DNA of 64,000 nucleotides from Nissolia schottii (GCA_003254905.1 QANU01067139.1:564315-628314), one strand, 5' to 3'; positions 34,388-47,794 are shown, numbered from the stretch's first letter. Made by a program: numbers and translations. Notes: generated by a model not told the origin, from the letters alone.

Positions 34388-37300
34388 TGGTATCAGATGT
34401 GAAATTTTCACGCGCTTCCGCATCCAATCGCAACCTTCTTTGCTTGGAATCCATGGCTACACCTTGTTGCTGTTGATTATTATTGTTGCCGTTTTCTGGT
34501 TCCTGCTTTTGCTACTTCTGGAATTCTATAGGTGAATTTTCTTTGGAAATTCTCTTCAACCTGTTCTTGATTCTTGCTGAGTTTTGAATCCATGGATCCA
34601 TACACTTTATTTTCTGCGGATCACCTCAGTCTGCTTTTTGTTTCTCAGCCATTAACTGAGGAAAATTACTTCTCTTGGGCCCGATCAATGCGCCTAGCAC
34701 TCAATGCCAAAAGAAAATTTGGTTTTGTTAATGGTTTCATTCCAAAACCTGAAGATCCTGTACTTGCTGAATCATGGCAGTGTGGTAGTGACATAGTAAG
34801 TTCTTAGATCTTGAATTCTTTATCCAAGGAAATTGTTGCTATTATCATCTTTCATAATACAACTTTTGATCTATAGAATGACCTCAAAGAAAGATTTCAG
34901 CATGGGAATGGTCCCATAATTTTTCAATTGAAGAAAGCATTAATGGATCTTCACCAAAGTAATATCATAATTCTTCAATATTACACTAAGTTCAAGACAC
35001 ATTGGGAAGAATTGGGTTGCTATAGGCCTGTGTTGCATTGTGATTGTGGTGGTAACCAGCCTTATCATGAATTCCTGAAAATGGAACATGTGACTTGTTT
35101 TCTAATGGGACTTGATGATTCTTATTCATAACTGATTAGTAAGGTGTACTCTTTGTTGCTTCAAGAAGAAAAGCAAAGAGAGGTTGGTCATGCTCAAAAT
35201 CAAGTCCCTACTGATTTGGCTTGTGCAGTGAAGACATCCAAGCCATCTGATGCTAAGCTAAAGCAAGATAAGAACAATGCAAGGTGCTCTAAGTGTTGTG
35301 GTCATACCATCACACAATGTTACAAGATCATTGGTTATCCACCAAACTATGGAAGAAATAAGAATGCACATGCTGCTCACTAAGTTTCAAACACATCTGT
35401 TGCTGCTGCCCCTACAGATCAATAAGATACAAATTCTGCTGTTTCTGATTCACAACATGTTTTTTCCCTCACAAAAGCTCAAATTCAAAAGCTAATGTCC
35501 CTCTTGAATGCCTAGCCATGCCACCCTACAATGGAAGCAAGTGCTTCTATGGTTTTAGGTGTGGTTTTCTCCACTTGTCACTTCAAATCAGTTAATGATA
35601 CAAGAGCATGGATTTTGGACAGCGGTACTACTTCTCATATTGCATCCTCACTGAGTTTGTTTAAGACTCACTCAACCATACATAATTCCTTTGTCAAACT
35701 ACCTAATGGTGCATCATTGCCTGTTCATTCCATTAGTAAAGTGCAGGTCAATTCCAACTTGATTCTCATAGATGTGTCATTTGTACGTGACTTCCGTGTT
35801 AATTTGATTTATGTTTCTCATTTAACAAAATAACAATCATGTTTAGCTCATTTTGATGCACAATTTTGCATAATTCAGGATCGAAAGTCTCTGAAAGTGA
35901 TTGGGAAGGGTAACTTGATTGGTGGATTGTATATTCTGCAGCAAGGACACTATGTTGATGTTGCTGTTCCTGCTGTCAATTCAACACTTGCAAATTGTAT
36001 TTCAGTAGATACTTGGCATGCTAGACTAGGCCATAGTTCTGATAAAGTTTTATTAGATCTCACTAGTTTCATTTCTTTGCCAAATAAATTTTCCACTCAT
36101 GCTTGTAACATTTGTCCACTTGTCAAATTTAGGAGACTTTCCTTTGTTTCAAATAATCACTTATCCAATAATCCTTTTGATTTGATACATTGTGACATTT
36201 GTGGACCATATCATGGTCCCACTTATAATGGAAATGGATACTTTCTTACTATTGTTGATGATTGCACACGTTTTACTTGTACTTACTTGTTGCACTCTAA
36301 GTCTGAGGCTTCTGCTGTTTTGATGAATTTTTTCTCATTGATTGAGACTCAATTTCACACTAAAATCAAACAATTAAGATCTGATAATGCAAAAGAATTG
36401 GCCATTACAAGTTTTCTGCAACATAAGAGAGTGCTCCATCAATTCTCTTGTGTGGAAAGGCCACAACAAAATTTTGTGGTTGAAAGAAAGCATCAACAGT
36501 TGTTGAATGTTGCAAGGATCTTATTATTTTAGTCCAACATACCAATTTCTTTTTTGGGAGAATGCATTGCCATAACCACCTTTCTTATCAACAGGTTGTC
36601 TTCACCAATCTGCAGCATAAGTCACCATATCAGTTGTTGTATCAACAAGCTCCAAGCTATGAAAAATTGAGGATATTTGGCTACCTATGTTATGCTTCAA
36701 CCTTGCCTTCACCAAGGAACAAGTTTTCACCTAGGGCTACTCCTTGTGTTTTTGTTGGTTACCCCATTGGTTACAAGGGCTACAAATTGTACAATTTGGA
36801 CAGCATACAATTTCTCATCAGCAGAGATGTGCAATTTCATGAAGATATCCTTCCATTCAAGTTACAAGCTCAGCAACAAGATCAACCTAAAATGTTATCT
36901 GATACTGTCTTGCCATTGCCAGCTGCTGATTTGCCAGCACACGTGTAGAATTTCACACCTAATGCCACAGATTCTGATCCTTTTGATGTTGTATCAACCT
37001 CATTTATTCCTAAACCATCCTTGGCTCCAATGCAACATGAATCCAGCATGGCGCCAATGCTGCAAACCAGGTCAGGAAGGACCATCAGAACCCCCACATA
37101 CCTTTAGGACTGCTTGACATGCTGCTAAGTATCCTATTGCGAACCATGTTTCTTACCATAGGCTTAATACAGCTTACAAGGCCTTTGTGTATTAAGTGAG
37201 TTTAGTTTTTGAACCATCCTTTTATCATCAAGATGTCAAATTCCCTAAGTGGCAAAAAGCAATGCAGGAAGAACTGACAGCCATGGAAGACAACAGAACT

Positions 37301-38627
37301 TGGTCTATTGTTCCTATTCCTCCTGGACAACATTCAATAGGTTACAGATAGGTTTACAAGGTAAAATATAAACCTACTGGAGAGATGGACAGATATAAAG
37401 CAAGGTTAGTTGTCAAGGATAAACACAACAAGAAGGGGTTGATTTCATGGATACTTTCCCTGCTGTTGCTAAGCTTACAACAGTAAGAGTTCTGCTAAGC
37501 ATTACAACCATACAAAATTGGTCTCTCCTTCAATTAGACATCAACAATGTCTTTTTGAATGGTGATCTCTTTGAGAAAGTATACATGGATTTACCTCAAG
37601 GATATCAGGTTCAAGATAAAAAGGAACACTTAGTATGCAAGTTACATAAGTCAATCTATGGACTAAGGCAAGCATCAAGGCAATGGTTTCACAAATTTTC
37701 CACCACTCTCATCACAGGAGGATTCAATCAATCAAAGAATGATTACTCACTATTTTATTCAGGTTTTGGGGCAAGCTTAGTCATCTTACTATTTTATGTA
37801 GATGACATAATCATTGTTACCCCTTCTGTTGACAGAATTGCTGCTGTTCAACAACAACTTCAAGAAACCAATTTTTTAGATGCAAAACCAGCTTACCTAT
37901 GGAGCCTAATATGAAATTGAGTGCCACTGATGGAGAATTGATTGAGGACGTTTCACTATATAGAAGGTTGATTGGCAGGCTCATCTACCTAACTATTTCA
38001 AGACCAGGAATTACCTTTGCTGTAAATAAGCTAAGTCAATTCATGTCCTCACCAAGAGTCCCTCATCTTTATGCAGTTCATCACTTCTCAATCATCATTG
38101 ACACTAAAGTCTTATGTAGATGCATATTGGGGGAGCTGCCTTGACACTAGAAGATCCACCACTGGTTTTTGCATTTTTCTAGGAGATTCCTTGGTGTCTT
38201 GGACGTCTAAGAAGTAGGCTACAATTTCAAAATCTTCAGCAGAGGCTAAGTATAGAGCCTTGTCTGCTGTAGCCAATGAAGTCACTTGGCTCAATGCATT
38301 GCTTAAGGATTTTGAAATCTCTTCCAGCACTGTGATGGTATTTTTCGACAACCAAGCTACAATTCACATTGCCACCAACCCTGTCTTCCATGAAGGTCTA
38401 AGCACATAGAGATTGATTATCATTTTATGCGTGAGAAGGTGAATTTGGGGTTGAGTGTCCTATCCCATGTCAAAGGAAAGCATCAATTGGAGAATTTGAT
38501 CACCAAAGCCTTACCATCTATACAGTTCAATAGCCTATTGTCCAAGTTGGGATTACTTGATCTATACCTTCCAAATTGAGGGGGAGTATTAGGTTACTTG
38601 AAACACAAGTAACTTATATGGAAGCAT

Positions 38628-38888
38628 GAGAAACACATGCTAAATTAGTTAGAATTCAATTAGACAATAAGCGAGTTAGTTAGTTAGTTAAATTCAGTTA
38701 TGGAGGTATAAGATATCCTCGTTGATTGTGTATATAGAGTAGTTTTACTTGTAAAGCAATCCAAGTAATGAAAGTTATCATTCATTCACTCATTCTCTCT
38801 CCAATTTCTTTCTACTTTTCCTTTCCTTCTCTCTGCAATCTGATATGCTTTTTTGCATAATCAAAATGTACAATTTCTCATTTTGATA
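38628..38888 (+). repeat. 3' LTR of the copia element
   Basis: It pairs with 34127-34387 at about 93-94% identity by eye. The full 3' LTR probably begins nearer 38589, right after the polypurine tract. Confidence 0.88.
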
Positions 38889-41800
38889 CAATGTCAACTT
38901 TTAGGTTAAGAATTTAACATTAACAATTTTTTTATCTGATTAGTGAAAAATATGATGTGTGCGTAGACACTCAAAATTTAAAATTGATTAATGTCACTTA
39001 ATATTTAAATATCATGCGTCAATTTTTATTGAGTTTAATTTTTATCCACTCAGAGTGTAAAATTTTTTAAATTATCAACCAATCAGATTTTTTGATATAT
39101 ATAATTTTTTAAAGAATGAGAAAGAATGTCAACCATTTAAATGTGACTATATTTAATTGATTAACAGTGTAAAAAAAACCTTTTACACGATTCGTGAATA
39201 AAAATTAACTATTTTTATTTTTTTTTAACGAAAGGGGTATGACCTACTTGTAAGCTAAATAAGTAGCGTGAGAAGTTCGGTGGTACTCTAATTATTCTTC
39301 TTTTTTTTTTTAAATTTTTCGCACGGATGATTATAATTTAGGGACTCTCTCCTCCTCACACACATGTATGTGTATGCCGTCTCAAAAGTTGAAAAATATC
39401 AGACTAGGATATTTAAAATTGAGATTTAAAGAGGAATAAGGTTGATGAGCTAAAATTTCATAAACTTTTACTTCAGCCAAGAAGTTTCAAAAAGGAAAAA
39501 TGTTGTTGCATTAATAAACCATGTGCACTTCCCTCAAAAGAAGAAGAAGAAGAAACCATGTGCGCCACTCATTATTCATGGCTGAAGGGTAGAAAAATCA
39601 GTCTTACTACACTAGAGAATGTTTATAGTGGGAAAACTTTTGACCCAATTATTACAACTAGGTTCCTTGAAATAAGTATACTTAAACATGTGGGCGTACG
39701 TGCCGCCAAGCCAAAAATGCGTCCGGTACATAATGAAGTTTTGCAGACTGATTTCTTCTGACTTTGAATATTTGGCGTTTGATGGCAGACAAAATGGATA
39801 AGCGAAACCACTATTCACACTGCATGTGCCACGGTTCAGAACCCAAAGTGCGAGTGAGCATGCGTGGAAGTGCGTGTTTACAACTAGCTAGTGCTTCTCA
39901 AAGAGAAAGTTTATGTGGTCAAGTGTCAAATAAAGTGTAGAGTAAAATAAATGATCTACTTTCTGACATTATGAAAACTAATTAAGTAAAAATATAAATG
40001 TTGTTATTAGAAACAGAACTAAGTGTATGAGAGAATGGATATTTGTCAGGAACAAGTTAGAGGAAGAGCCAGAGACTAGAGGGAGAATTTGGTTACCACT
40101 TTATATAGTCATTATCCCCTGTGAAATTTTTTTTTAGAAAAATGGTCTAGCCTTTGTGAAACTTCATCCTTTTTATTCCATGCTTCAATCTATCATTTGG
40201 GCCTTTTGGCCCATTTGGGCTAATTATACTCGTTAATCAAATCACAGTCTTATTTGCCCTTCCATGAAGGTCTAATAGCTTTGATTGGGTTATGATTTTT
40301 GCGGTAACCGAATTTCCTCTCAAATTAATCTGTTAAAAAAAATTATATATGAATGAAATTAATTTTTGGTAATGTAAATATATACAATATAAAATTATTA
40401 AAATTATCTTTTCGCATTTGCTTGAGTTACATGATTCAATCTTTCACTACTCCAATTTTAAAAAATTATTTACATTGTAAATCAAAAGAACTCTTTACAC
40501 TTTGTCTCATTTATTAGTTCAAACTCAAGGGAGATTAATAGCAACTCAATAACATTTGTCAAGATAAACCATGAAATTAAACACATATATCTTGGCCTTT
40601 TTGGGACGTGATCTTCGCCTTTGAATGAAGATAGCTTATGCACGAATCATCCTAGAAGTTTAGTAATTTGGGATTGAGGCAATCTTGTTCGAGTTACATA
40701 AAATTTTTCTTTGAGAGTAAGATTTTATCTTCAAAATTTTAACACTACTACATATTTTGAACTCAAATTTGAGATCTCTAGTTAAATTATAACTGTCTAT
40801 ATCAACATTAACATAAATGAAATATTTTTTTTTGACACATGTTAATGTAACATAGTGACTAGTATCAAGATAATATTTGAACATATAAAACAAGTACAGA
40901 CACTTTTTATCTTTCTCACGTATATAGTATGTTTTACCGATGTTACATGGTGGATCATATAACGTGTACGAGAGAGGTGAAAAAGGCGTACATACCTTTT
41001 TAATATGTTCAATTACTATAATTTTTGTATTTAATTTTTCGGACTGCATTGTTTCTTTTCTCATAATTGGATATAACTTATAACAGCGTTATTAGCTGCC
41101 ACATGTTGCTGCTGACATCATCAAGTCCTTGGGCATGACGGCTATTGCTACCCCACAATGACGTTTCACACTGCATCATTTTGGCTATAATGGTTCTTTT
41201 ATTTTTACACATAATTTCTTTAAGAAAAATTCAATAATTTATTTGATAAATGAAAAATTCAATAATTGTTTAACAGAAGTTATAACAAATTATTTTTTTA
41301 TATACAAAAACTTTAAAATAGTGTTATATGCATAGGATAGTTAAAGTCAAGTACTTTACAACGAGATCATAATTGAATACTTTTCGATCAAAAAATAATT
41401 GAATACTTGTGTAATAAAATTAAACTGACTGTAATTTTTTATACATTAAAAATAAACGATACTGGAAGTGAAAGCATTTTTATGTGATCACCATTGAAAA
41501 CCGTTCTAACATTTTTTCTTACGGATGATACATCAGAACTAAATTTAGATTTTCAAAATATATAATTGACTTAATAGTGGAAATATGCATATAATCAATG
41601 TCACATGGGATGTGATTTTTTCATGGAAGGATCCATTTCAATTGATTATAAAAAGAGGTTCCATTTCAACTAATTATACATTTATTTAAAATGTAACTTG
41701 ATAAATGGATAAAGCACAATCATAAATAATATTTCATGAGTGCTTAATATAATTTCTCGTTAAAATTCCAGAAACAAAACCAAAAAACAGCTGGAATTAA

Positions 41801-43302
41801 AGCCAATCAACTTTCCTGCGAGGAGGAGATATTGGGAGAAGCTGATGTCGATCAACTGCACAATAGTCAGCTGAATAATTTTATTGTCAATTTTTATTAG
41901 AATACTTTCAATTCAATTTCATCATTTTTAAAAAATTATTATGAGTACTTAATTTTACTATTGTAACGTATTTAACCATTATGTTTAAATCACTAAAAAT
42001 TATGAGTGAAAATTGTGGCCAATAATTTTAATTATATATTTGATTATTCTACTATGACTCCGCTTTTTCTACTTTTCCCATTTCCACGGCTGTCAACAGC
42101 TGGAGCGTTTCAATCGTTAGTGGCAGATGATAAAATACTTTGCTAGGGAAAAAAGTATAATTAAATTTAAAATTTTCCAAATGTAATAAAAAGAAAATAA
42201 AAGAAAAAGAAAAGGCAACCTAAATCGATGACAAATACTCTTTCTAAGCAGCGCAAAGAAAGTTCGTGTTCTTTTGTGGCTGTGGCTATCAGCACTTCAA
42301 TTTAACACATGACATAAGCCCCTCTTCTTTATTGATGGGGCCCAACTTGAATCCCAAAAAAATTTCGTCCGTAGTTTCCAATTGTTGTCTTCGCTCACGC
42401 ACATGAAAAATCGGAAAAAAGAGACCAGCTATAATTAGCACGACATGATTTGGTACACATTGAAACAAATAGAATAGATGATGTGGTTCAAAATTAACTA
42501 TTGTTGGATGCTCAGTGAGCCAATTAGCCGATTTCAGGAGAGTGGTCTAATTAATAGACTTGGATCACCAAGCACCTACAGAATGCATATGTAAAGGAAC
42601 CTTATCATGTTTAGAAACTTCCCTTAATTCTCCATATTATTTTTCCATATTCAATAATAGTCCTTGTTGTGGTTGTCATATATATATATAGCGAAGCAAT
42701 ATTCCACATATTCCAAGCAACTTTATCGTCTGAAATCCTTTGCCTTTTTGTGGTTAAGTCAAATTAATAGACCGTTCTTAAGGGGTGAAATGACGCATAA
42801 CTTTTTGGTTTGGTTGTGTCGAGTCATTCAGATGAAATTTGAAGACAGCTAAGCAATGAAAAAAGATAATGGAGTGACATGCTTGAATTGAATTCAAGTA
42901 GAATCAATTCTGCGCATTTAATTTGAGATACATGACACGTTTGATTTCCCTTTTGCAAAGTGTCAAAATATGGTGTGGACAAAACGTTATTTTCTTGCAA
43001 CACTTGCGTAATTGTTGAGTACTAAGTAGTGTATGATATAAATTGGCACCTCTTGTTTTTTTTTTTTTTTCCCTTCACTACACTACCACAAATTATTAAG
43101 AATTTAGTGGCATAACTCAATCCCAAAAATTAGTTCTTAAAATGAGAGATGTCTCATATTTATAAAACTTATTTGGGCTTTATCTGTAAGTAATGTGAGA
43201 CTCTAATATACTTCCTTATGTTCAGACATTTGAAGTGTACAATTTGCAAACATTTGCGAGTGTCCCAACAATTGTCTTAGAGTAGACTCTGATATCATAT
43301 TA
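38889..43302. other. Intergenic, nothing recognised
   Basis: About 4.4 kb of AT-rich DNA. The open frames here are short and without motifs. There is a GAA run near 39540-39555 and a TA run near 42680. No gene or element end could be supported. Confidence 0.45.
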
Positions 43303-43592
43303 CTCCCTCCATTTTTTTTAGTTGCCTACTTTGTGTTGTACGCAAGTAGTAAGGAAATGATTAAAAAAAATGAAAGAAAAAATTGGTAGCACTACACAAT
43401 TGTCTGCATTTAATATAGAGATAATAGAGATAGTTGAAGTTATTAGTAGTGTGTATACATCAGAGATAATGTTTATTAAATAAGGGTATAGTAAGAAATA
43501 AAATAGTTAATGTGGTATCAATTTAAAAAATAGACAAGTATTTGTAGAAATACCAAAAGAGAAAGGTGAACAAGTAAAAAAAATGGAGGGAG
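43303..43592. mobile_element. Stowaway-type MITE (Tc1/mariner)
   Basis: It starts CTCCCTCCATTTTTTTTA after TA and ends with the inverse, AAAAAAAATGGAGGGAG. CTCCCTCC is the diagnostic Stowaway terminus. It is 290 bp, AT-rich and non-coding. The right-hand TA of the target duplication reads CA, so one base has drifted. Confidence 0.85.
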
Positions 43593-44045
43593 CAAGAATT
43601 AAGTGACCTAACTTAACCTCAAAGGCTAACTCATATTGTGAGGGATGCATCACATTATTAAGACCTTAATTATTTATAAGCAATGTGAGATTCTAATACC
43701 AAGTAATCTAACTTACAGTGTAACTGCCTCCTCCTAATACAAATTTTTTCTTCCTCATATCTCAAATTCAAAACTCTTTAAAAAAGATACAAATTTATCT
43801 ACCACCTTACCAACCTTTTGTTTTACATATCAGTTATTAGTAGCTCCTTTTATTTCATACATCGGACAAGTGGTGACACTATTGCCCATAGCTTAGTAAA
43901 ATTGGCTTGTAATGTTGGCGATTAAGTTTGAATTGAGGATTATCCCATTTAAGTAGGTTCAGCTATCCGATTGGATCGTAATGATTTGTCTTTTCCCTAA
44001 TAAAAAGAGTTCTTCTATGTTAAAATAAATAAAATATTTGATTAG
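43593..44045. other. Intergenic, nothing recognised
   Basis: No gene. The words TAAGCAATGTGAGATTCTAATA resemble 43183-43206 (GTAATGTGAGACTCTAATA) just left of the Stowaway, a short local repetition. Confidence 0.4.
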
Positions 44046-44069
44046 ATAGACTTATATGCCCATTTGATT

Positions 44070-44462
44070 AGTCTTTAGTAAAGACTGATGATTCACTCTA
44101 CCAAAATACTAAACGTTTTAAAACTGACCAATATTTATAATTACAATAAACTTCCTCATAATAAGTTGTCAAACCTTTACATTTTTGAAACCTCCAATCG
44201 GTAACTGTTATAGAGCTCAGTAATCGATCGGATTTAACATTATCATTGTGGAAGTTATGGTTGCTCGGTCATTTATTAGGTACTCAACTATTGGCACTTT
44301 AAGAATCATTCAGAATACTATATAAGACACTCATTCTAATCTATAGAGGGCGTGTTCTAATATAGTCTTAACACTCCTAACACTTAAGACCTTAACCAAT
44401 CTTTTACTCTGTCAGAACTTTCAACTAGTCGATCAGACTCTCTTAATCTTGGCTGGAACATC
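44070..44462. mobile_element. Possible LTR fragment of a retroelement
   Basis: The stretch 44075-44150 (AAAGACTGATGATTCACTCT...ACCAAAATACTAAACG...GACCAATATTTATA) matches 47445-47515 in the same orientation. The segment ends CTTGGCTGGAACATC and is followed by TGGCACCGT, which resembles an LTR 3' end plus a primer-binding site. No coding domain follows, only minisatellites. Tentative fossil; family not determined. Confidence 0.35.
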
Positions 44463-44945
44463 TGGCACCGTATTATATTCATCCTTATGGATGTCGTCAA
44501 GACCAGTCAAAGTTTCATCACTCACCTTAAGAGGTGTGTCATTATAAAGTGGTTCTATATTATTTTCATCCTTATGGGTGTCGTTAAGATTGATCAGAAT
44601 TTCACCACTCACCTTAAGAGGTGCCATATTATATTCATTCTTATGGATGTCATTAAGATCGATCGGAATTTCACTACTCACTTTAAGAGGTGTCGTATTA
44701 TATTCATCCTTATTGATCTCATTAAGACTGATCGAAATGTTACCACCCACCTTAAGAGGTGCCGTATTATATTTATCCTTATGGATGCCGTTAAGATTGA
44801 TCGAAATTTCACTAATCACTTTTAGAGGTATTGTATTATAAAATAGTGTCTTTTCTATATTCATCCTTATGGGTGTCGTTATGATCGAACATAATGTCAT
44901 TACTCATCTTAAGAGGAATTGTATTATATTCATCCTTATGGTTGC
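44463..44945 (-). repeat. 69-bp in-frame minisatellite
   Basis: The word AAGAGG with its context recurs at 44529, 44616, 44685, 44754, 44823 and 44911 (approximate), giving three spacings of 69 bp and two of 87-88 bp that contain an extra ~18-bp block. All spacings but the last are multiples of three. The minus strand therefore keeps an open frame of 155 codons (44433-44900) built of ~23-residue repeats such as IHKDEYNTAPLKVSGEI. There is no recognisable domain or promoter, and a protein is not established. It may be the spacer of a decayed retroelement. Confidence 0.8.
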
Positions 44946-45107
44946 TGTTTTTTTCACCTATGCGAGGTGTTGACTAATTATAAGTTCCTACACAAGGACA
45001 TTCATCCATAGTAGGTGTTATTTTTCACCCATACGAGGCGTCAATATTCACCCATACAGATACTACCAATTTCTTTGATCATAATTTCAAGATTCATTGA
45101 CGATGGT

Positions 45108-45375
45108 CATGTTATACTCACCGTAGAGGTGTAGTTTTGTCTGATCAAAATTTTAAGAATGTTTTGTCTGATTGGAATTTCAAGATTATATTTACCTTTA
45201 TGGTTGCTATTGTTTTGTTTTATTGAGATCTCATGATTCACCCATAAAAGGTTGTGTTATACTCACTATAGAGGTGTAGTTTGGCCTAATCAAAATTTTC
45301 ATAATGTTTTATTTGATCGCAATTTCAAGATTATATTTACCTATACGATTGCGATCAATGTTTTATTTACTTTTA
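45108..45375. repeat. Tandem repeat, about 143-bp unit, two copies
   Basis: GTTATACTCACCGTAGAGG at 45111 and GTTATACTCACTATAGAGG at 45254 start two units that share TAGTTT, CAAAATTTT and TTTCAAGATTATATTTACC. It continues the minisatellite zone, which also has TCACCCATACGAGG-type words at 44950-45060. Non-coding. Confidence 0.7.
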
Positions 45376-46203
45376 AACATAACCCTAAAAATATCTTTAT
45401 TGGGCATAACCATTTTCCTTTAAAATTACAGTCAACATCTTTGATCGTCGTTCTTTAATGGCTATAGAAAATTGAATACCAAATTATTGAGTTTTTCCAA
45501 CTGATAAAAGAACCTAAAACTATTGAAAGAAATGCCTTTTTGCTCATTAACACAAAATTACTTTCGACTTAAGAACAAGGAGATTATGAACCATACATAT
45601 TCTTTAGGATTAATAGGTGATTGGATCTTACAACTTCTCCAACTTAAATGATAATCGTGTCTTTCCTTTACCTAAGGATTGCATTTAATTTACTTTTAAA
45701 CTCCGTAAGCCAACCCTGTTGACTGTATATTATCAACTGCTGTTAAATTAATGATCACATACATTCTCAATGAGCACTACGCAGTTTAAAAAAAAAACAG
45801 AGTAAGATCCGGTAGAAACAAATGAGGAACAAAATAATAATTATTAAACTGAAAGGCATAGAGTAAATGGGTCCATATATGCGCCATTGTGCCCAAAAAT
45901 ATGCATAGAAAAGGACAGAAACTGACAGAGAGAGTCCAAAGGAAAGTGAGTAAAGAAAGAGGGCAAGTTGGTGTTCGGGGATAGTCGCCTAGGGTTAGAT
46001 GCATTCACATCGGAACTGACACGTCCTGACGCTGAAATGGAAGGGAATTTTTCCAACTAGTGTAGGAATCGGAGAGTGACATGTCATCACATGGGTATTC
46101 ATAGGCTTTTCTTAATTGAATTCTTACAACATACATACATACATACAGACACACACATACATAAACACACACGTACTTGCCCCTTTTCTTCTTAATTGGA
46201 TTC
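45376..46203. other. Intergenic, upstream of peptide gene 3
   Basis: No gene. A CATA/CACA microsatellite lies at about 46128-46172. The proline/serine-rich minus-strand frames extending from here into the gene are shadows. Confidence 0.5.
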
Positions 46204-46214
46204 TTATATATATT
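46204..46214 (+). promoter_or_regulatory. TATA box of peptide gene 3
   Basis: TTATATATATT lies 109 bp before the ATG at 46313. It is only 13 bp before another in-frame ATG (46217), which would then lie upstream of the expected transcription start. This argues for translation from 46313. Confidence 0.5.
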
Positions 46215-46312
46215 AGATGGACTCAGAGCGCACCAATTCAACCAAAATACACAGAACAGTGCGTGTGTGTGAAAGAGAGAGCGACGAAGGTGCCATTTTG
46301 CAACAGAAGGCG

Positions 46313-46693
46313 ATGGAGACGGAGGCGGCGAAGAAGGAGAGCAAGGTGAATGCGACTGTGATTCCAGCTCGGAGGAAATCGGTGAAGCGAATGATGTCTG
46401 AGAGCATCCTCGCTCGTTTGTTCTCGTCGCAATCGGGGGACCCGCCGGCGCTGGAGAAGGTGGTGAAGGGACAGAAGGCGATGGAGACGGAGGCGGCGAA
46501 GAAGAAGAGCAAGGTGAATGCGGCTGTGATTCCAGCTCGGAGGAAATCGGTGAAGCGAATGATGTTTGAGAGCATCCTTGGTTTCGTCGCTCGTTTGTTC
46601 TCGTCGGAATCGGGGGACCCGACGGCGCCGGAGAAGGTGGCGAAGGGAGCACCCTGCTTCGGCGGAAGAAAGAACGCACGCATATGGCCATAG
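46313..46693 (+). CDS. Peptide-family member 3 with duplicated module (126 aa)
   Basis: The product is a basic protein of two near-identical halves. Each opens METEAAKK(E/K)SKVN, then has the family core (T/A)VIPARRKSVKRMM, then ESIL...ARLFSS(Q/E)SGDP and an EKV(V/A)KG end. The two ATGGAGACGG words lie at 46313 and 46481, so the first unit is 168 bp (56 codons) and stays in frame. The halves differ at few DNA positions apart from a nine-base insertion in the second, which adds residues at GFV. A unique tail (APCFGGRKNARIWP) follows. I start at 46313 because the duplicated module starts with the same Met and because of the TATA position. An in-frame ATG at 46217 would add 32 residues. No signal peptide or membrane span. 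Function unknown. The GC-rich codon use is unlike the surrounding DNA. Confidence 0.75.
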   Translation: METEAAKKESKVNATVIPARRKSVKRMMSESILARLFSSQSGDPPALEKVVKGQKAMETEAAKKKSKVNAAVIPARRKSVKRMMFESILGFVARLFSSESGDPTAPEKVAKGAPCFGGRKNARIWP

Positions 46694-47794
46694 ATAAGGG
46701 ATTCATGATCGTCATCGTTGGAATAAACAGGATTAGTTTTACTTGGCTTTTGTGTAGTTTGATCAGCTTAATTAATTTGTTATTTTGTTTTCAGTAGATT
46801 GTTTGTGTGTGTGTGTGTGTATGTATGTAAAGTCTCTGCAATAATTTGTTATACTGATTGGTCACCGTTCCTAGTTTTCATTCTTAGTTTGCCAGACTCT
46901 GTTTATTGCAGGCAGCCCACACTACCCAAAACAGAGTATATCGAATTTGGGCATCATTTCCCCTCTCTACCCTTTTTGCTTTTCTTACGTCTCAGTGTTT
47001 GATTTTTCATCCCATCACATCATTGATTTTTTCATATAATCTCTCTTTCCCTTTAACTATAGGTTGATAACTCATTCTACTAATTGATTTTCGCCAAATC
47101 ATTTTAAATTAGGTGGTTTTTTTACCCGATCAATGGATTAAATATCTTATTTTACTAAATTCTTTTACTTTTGACAATTTTTAGAATTAAATTCATTATA
47201 TTTTGTTATTATTTCATGATCTAATATAACATATTGTGTCATATGATATAATGTGATGGTCAATATTTTTTAATATAATATTTATAGAGTTGTGTATCAT
47301 AAGTTCAAATGATTCGTTAATTTCTAAACTTTTTATTATAAGTTGATTTTTTCAATGATTTAACAAATAAAAAATTTGTCAATATCACATAAAACATGAA
47401 ATGGTAACTAGACCGCACAAGCCTCTAAACCTATTTGACTGGGTAAAGGCTAATGGTCCACTTTACCAAAATACCAAAAGTCTCATAATTAACCGATATT
47501 TATAGTCACCAAAATTGTCAAACTCACAAGTTTAAACTCACGAGTTTATCTAAACTCGTGAAGCATAAGTAATTTGATTTCTGAGAATTTGTCAACTTGA
47601 TTTTCTGTAAGGATAATGACTCAAATTCAATTTCCAGAAATTTGTCAAACTTGATTTTCTGTAATAATAATAACACAAATTCAATTCTCGAAAATCACAT
47701 TTGTCCAAAAATTTGCTAAGTTAAGAAAATGGTCATTGGATTCCAATTTGTGGTTAAACAGTGACTTAATGATGACCTTGACGACGACCAATTA
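46694..47794. other. Intergenic with an LTR-like repeat fragment
   Basis: The 3' flank of gene 3 includes a GTGTGTGTGTGTGTAT run near 46805-46825. The stretch 47445-47515 matches 44075-44150 (see there). Otherwise unrecognised. Confidence 0.45.

Larger units (their letters stand above)
34127..38888 (+). mobile_element. Ty1/copia retrotransposon, broken, with both LTRs
   Basis: A fossil copia element. The two LTRs (34127-34387 and 38628-38888) match over 261 bp with about 17 differences by eye (roughly 6-7%). At usual plant rates this implies an age of a few million years. The primer-binding site TGGTATCAGA starts at 34388 and a GAGGGGGAGTATT polypurine tract lies near 38577-38590. Between them, in copia order on the plus strand, are gag with a CCHC knuckle (about 34.6-35.4 kb), protease (near 35.6 kb), integrase (about 36.0-36.9 kb), reverse transcriptase (about 37.2-37.9 kb) and RNase H (about 37.9-38.6 kb). 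The coding region is broken, with several interruptions. About 40 bp between the polypurine tract and 38628 have no counterpart at the 5' LTR, which abuts the CACTA-type end at 34123. It is closely related to the fragment at 58.5-59.5 kb. Confidence 0.95.

Noticed and set aside
46005-46715. Proline/serine-rich 236-codon minus-strand ORF and a 156-codon minus frame
   Set aside because: Antisense shadows of the internally repeated peptide gene 3. The plus frame has the family core and a TATA box.
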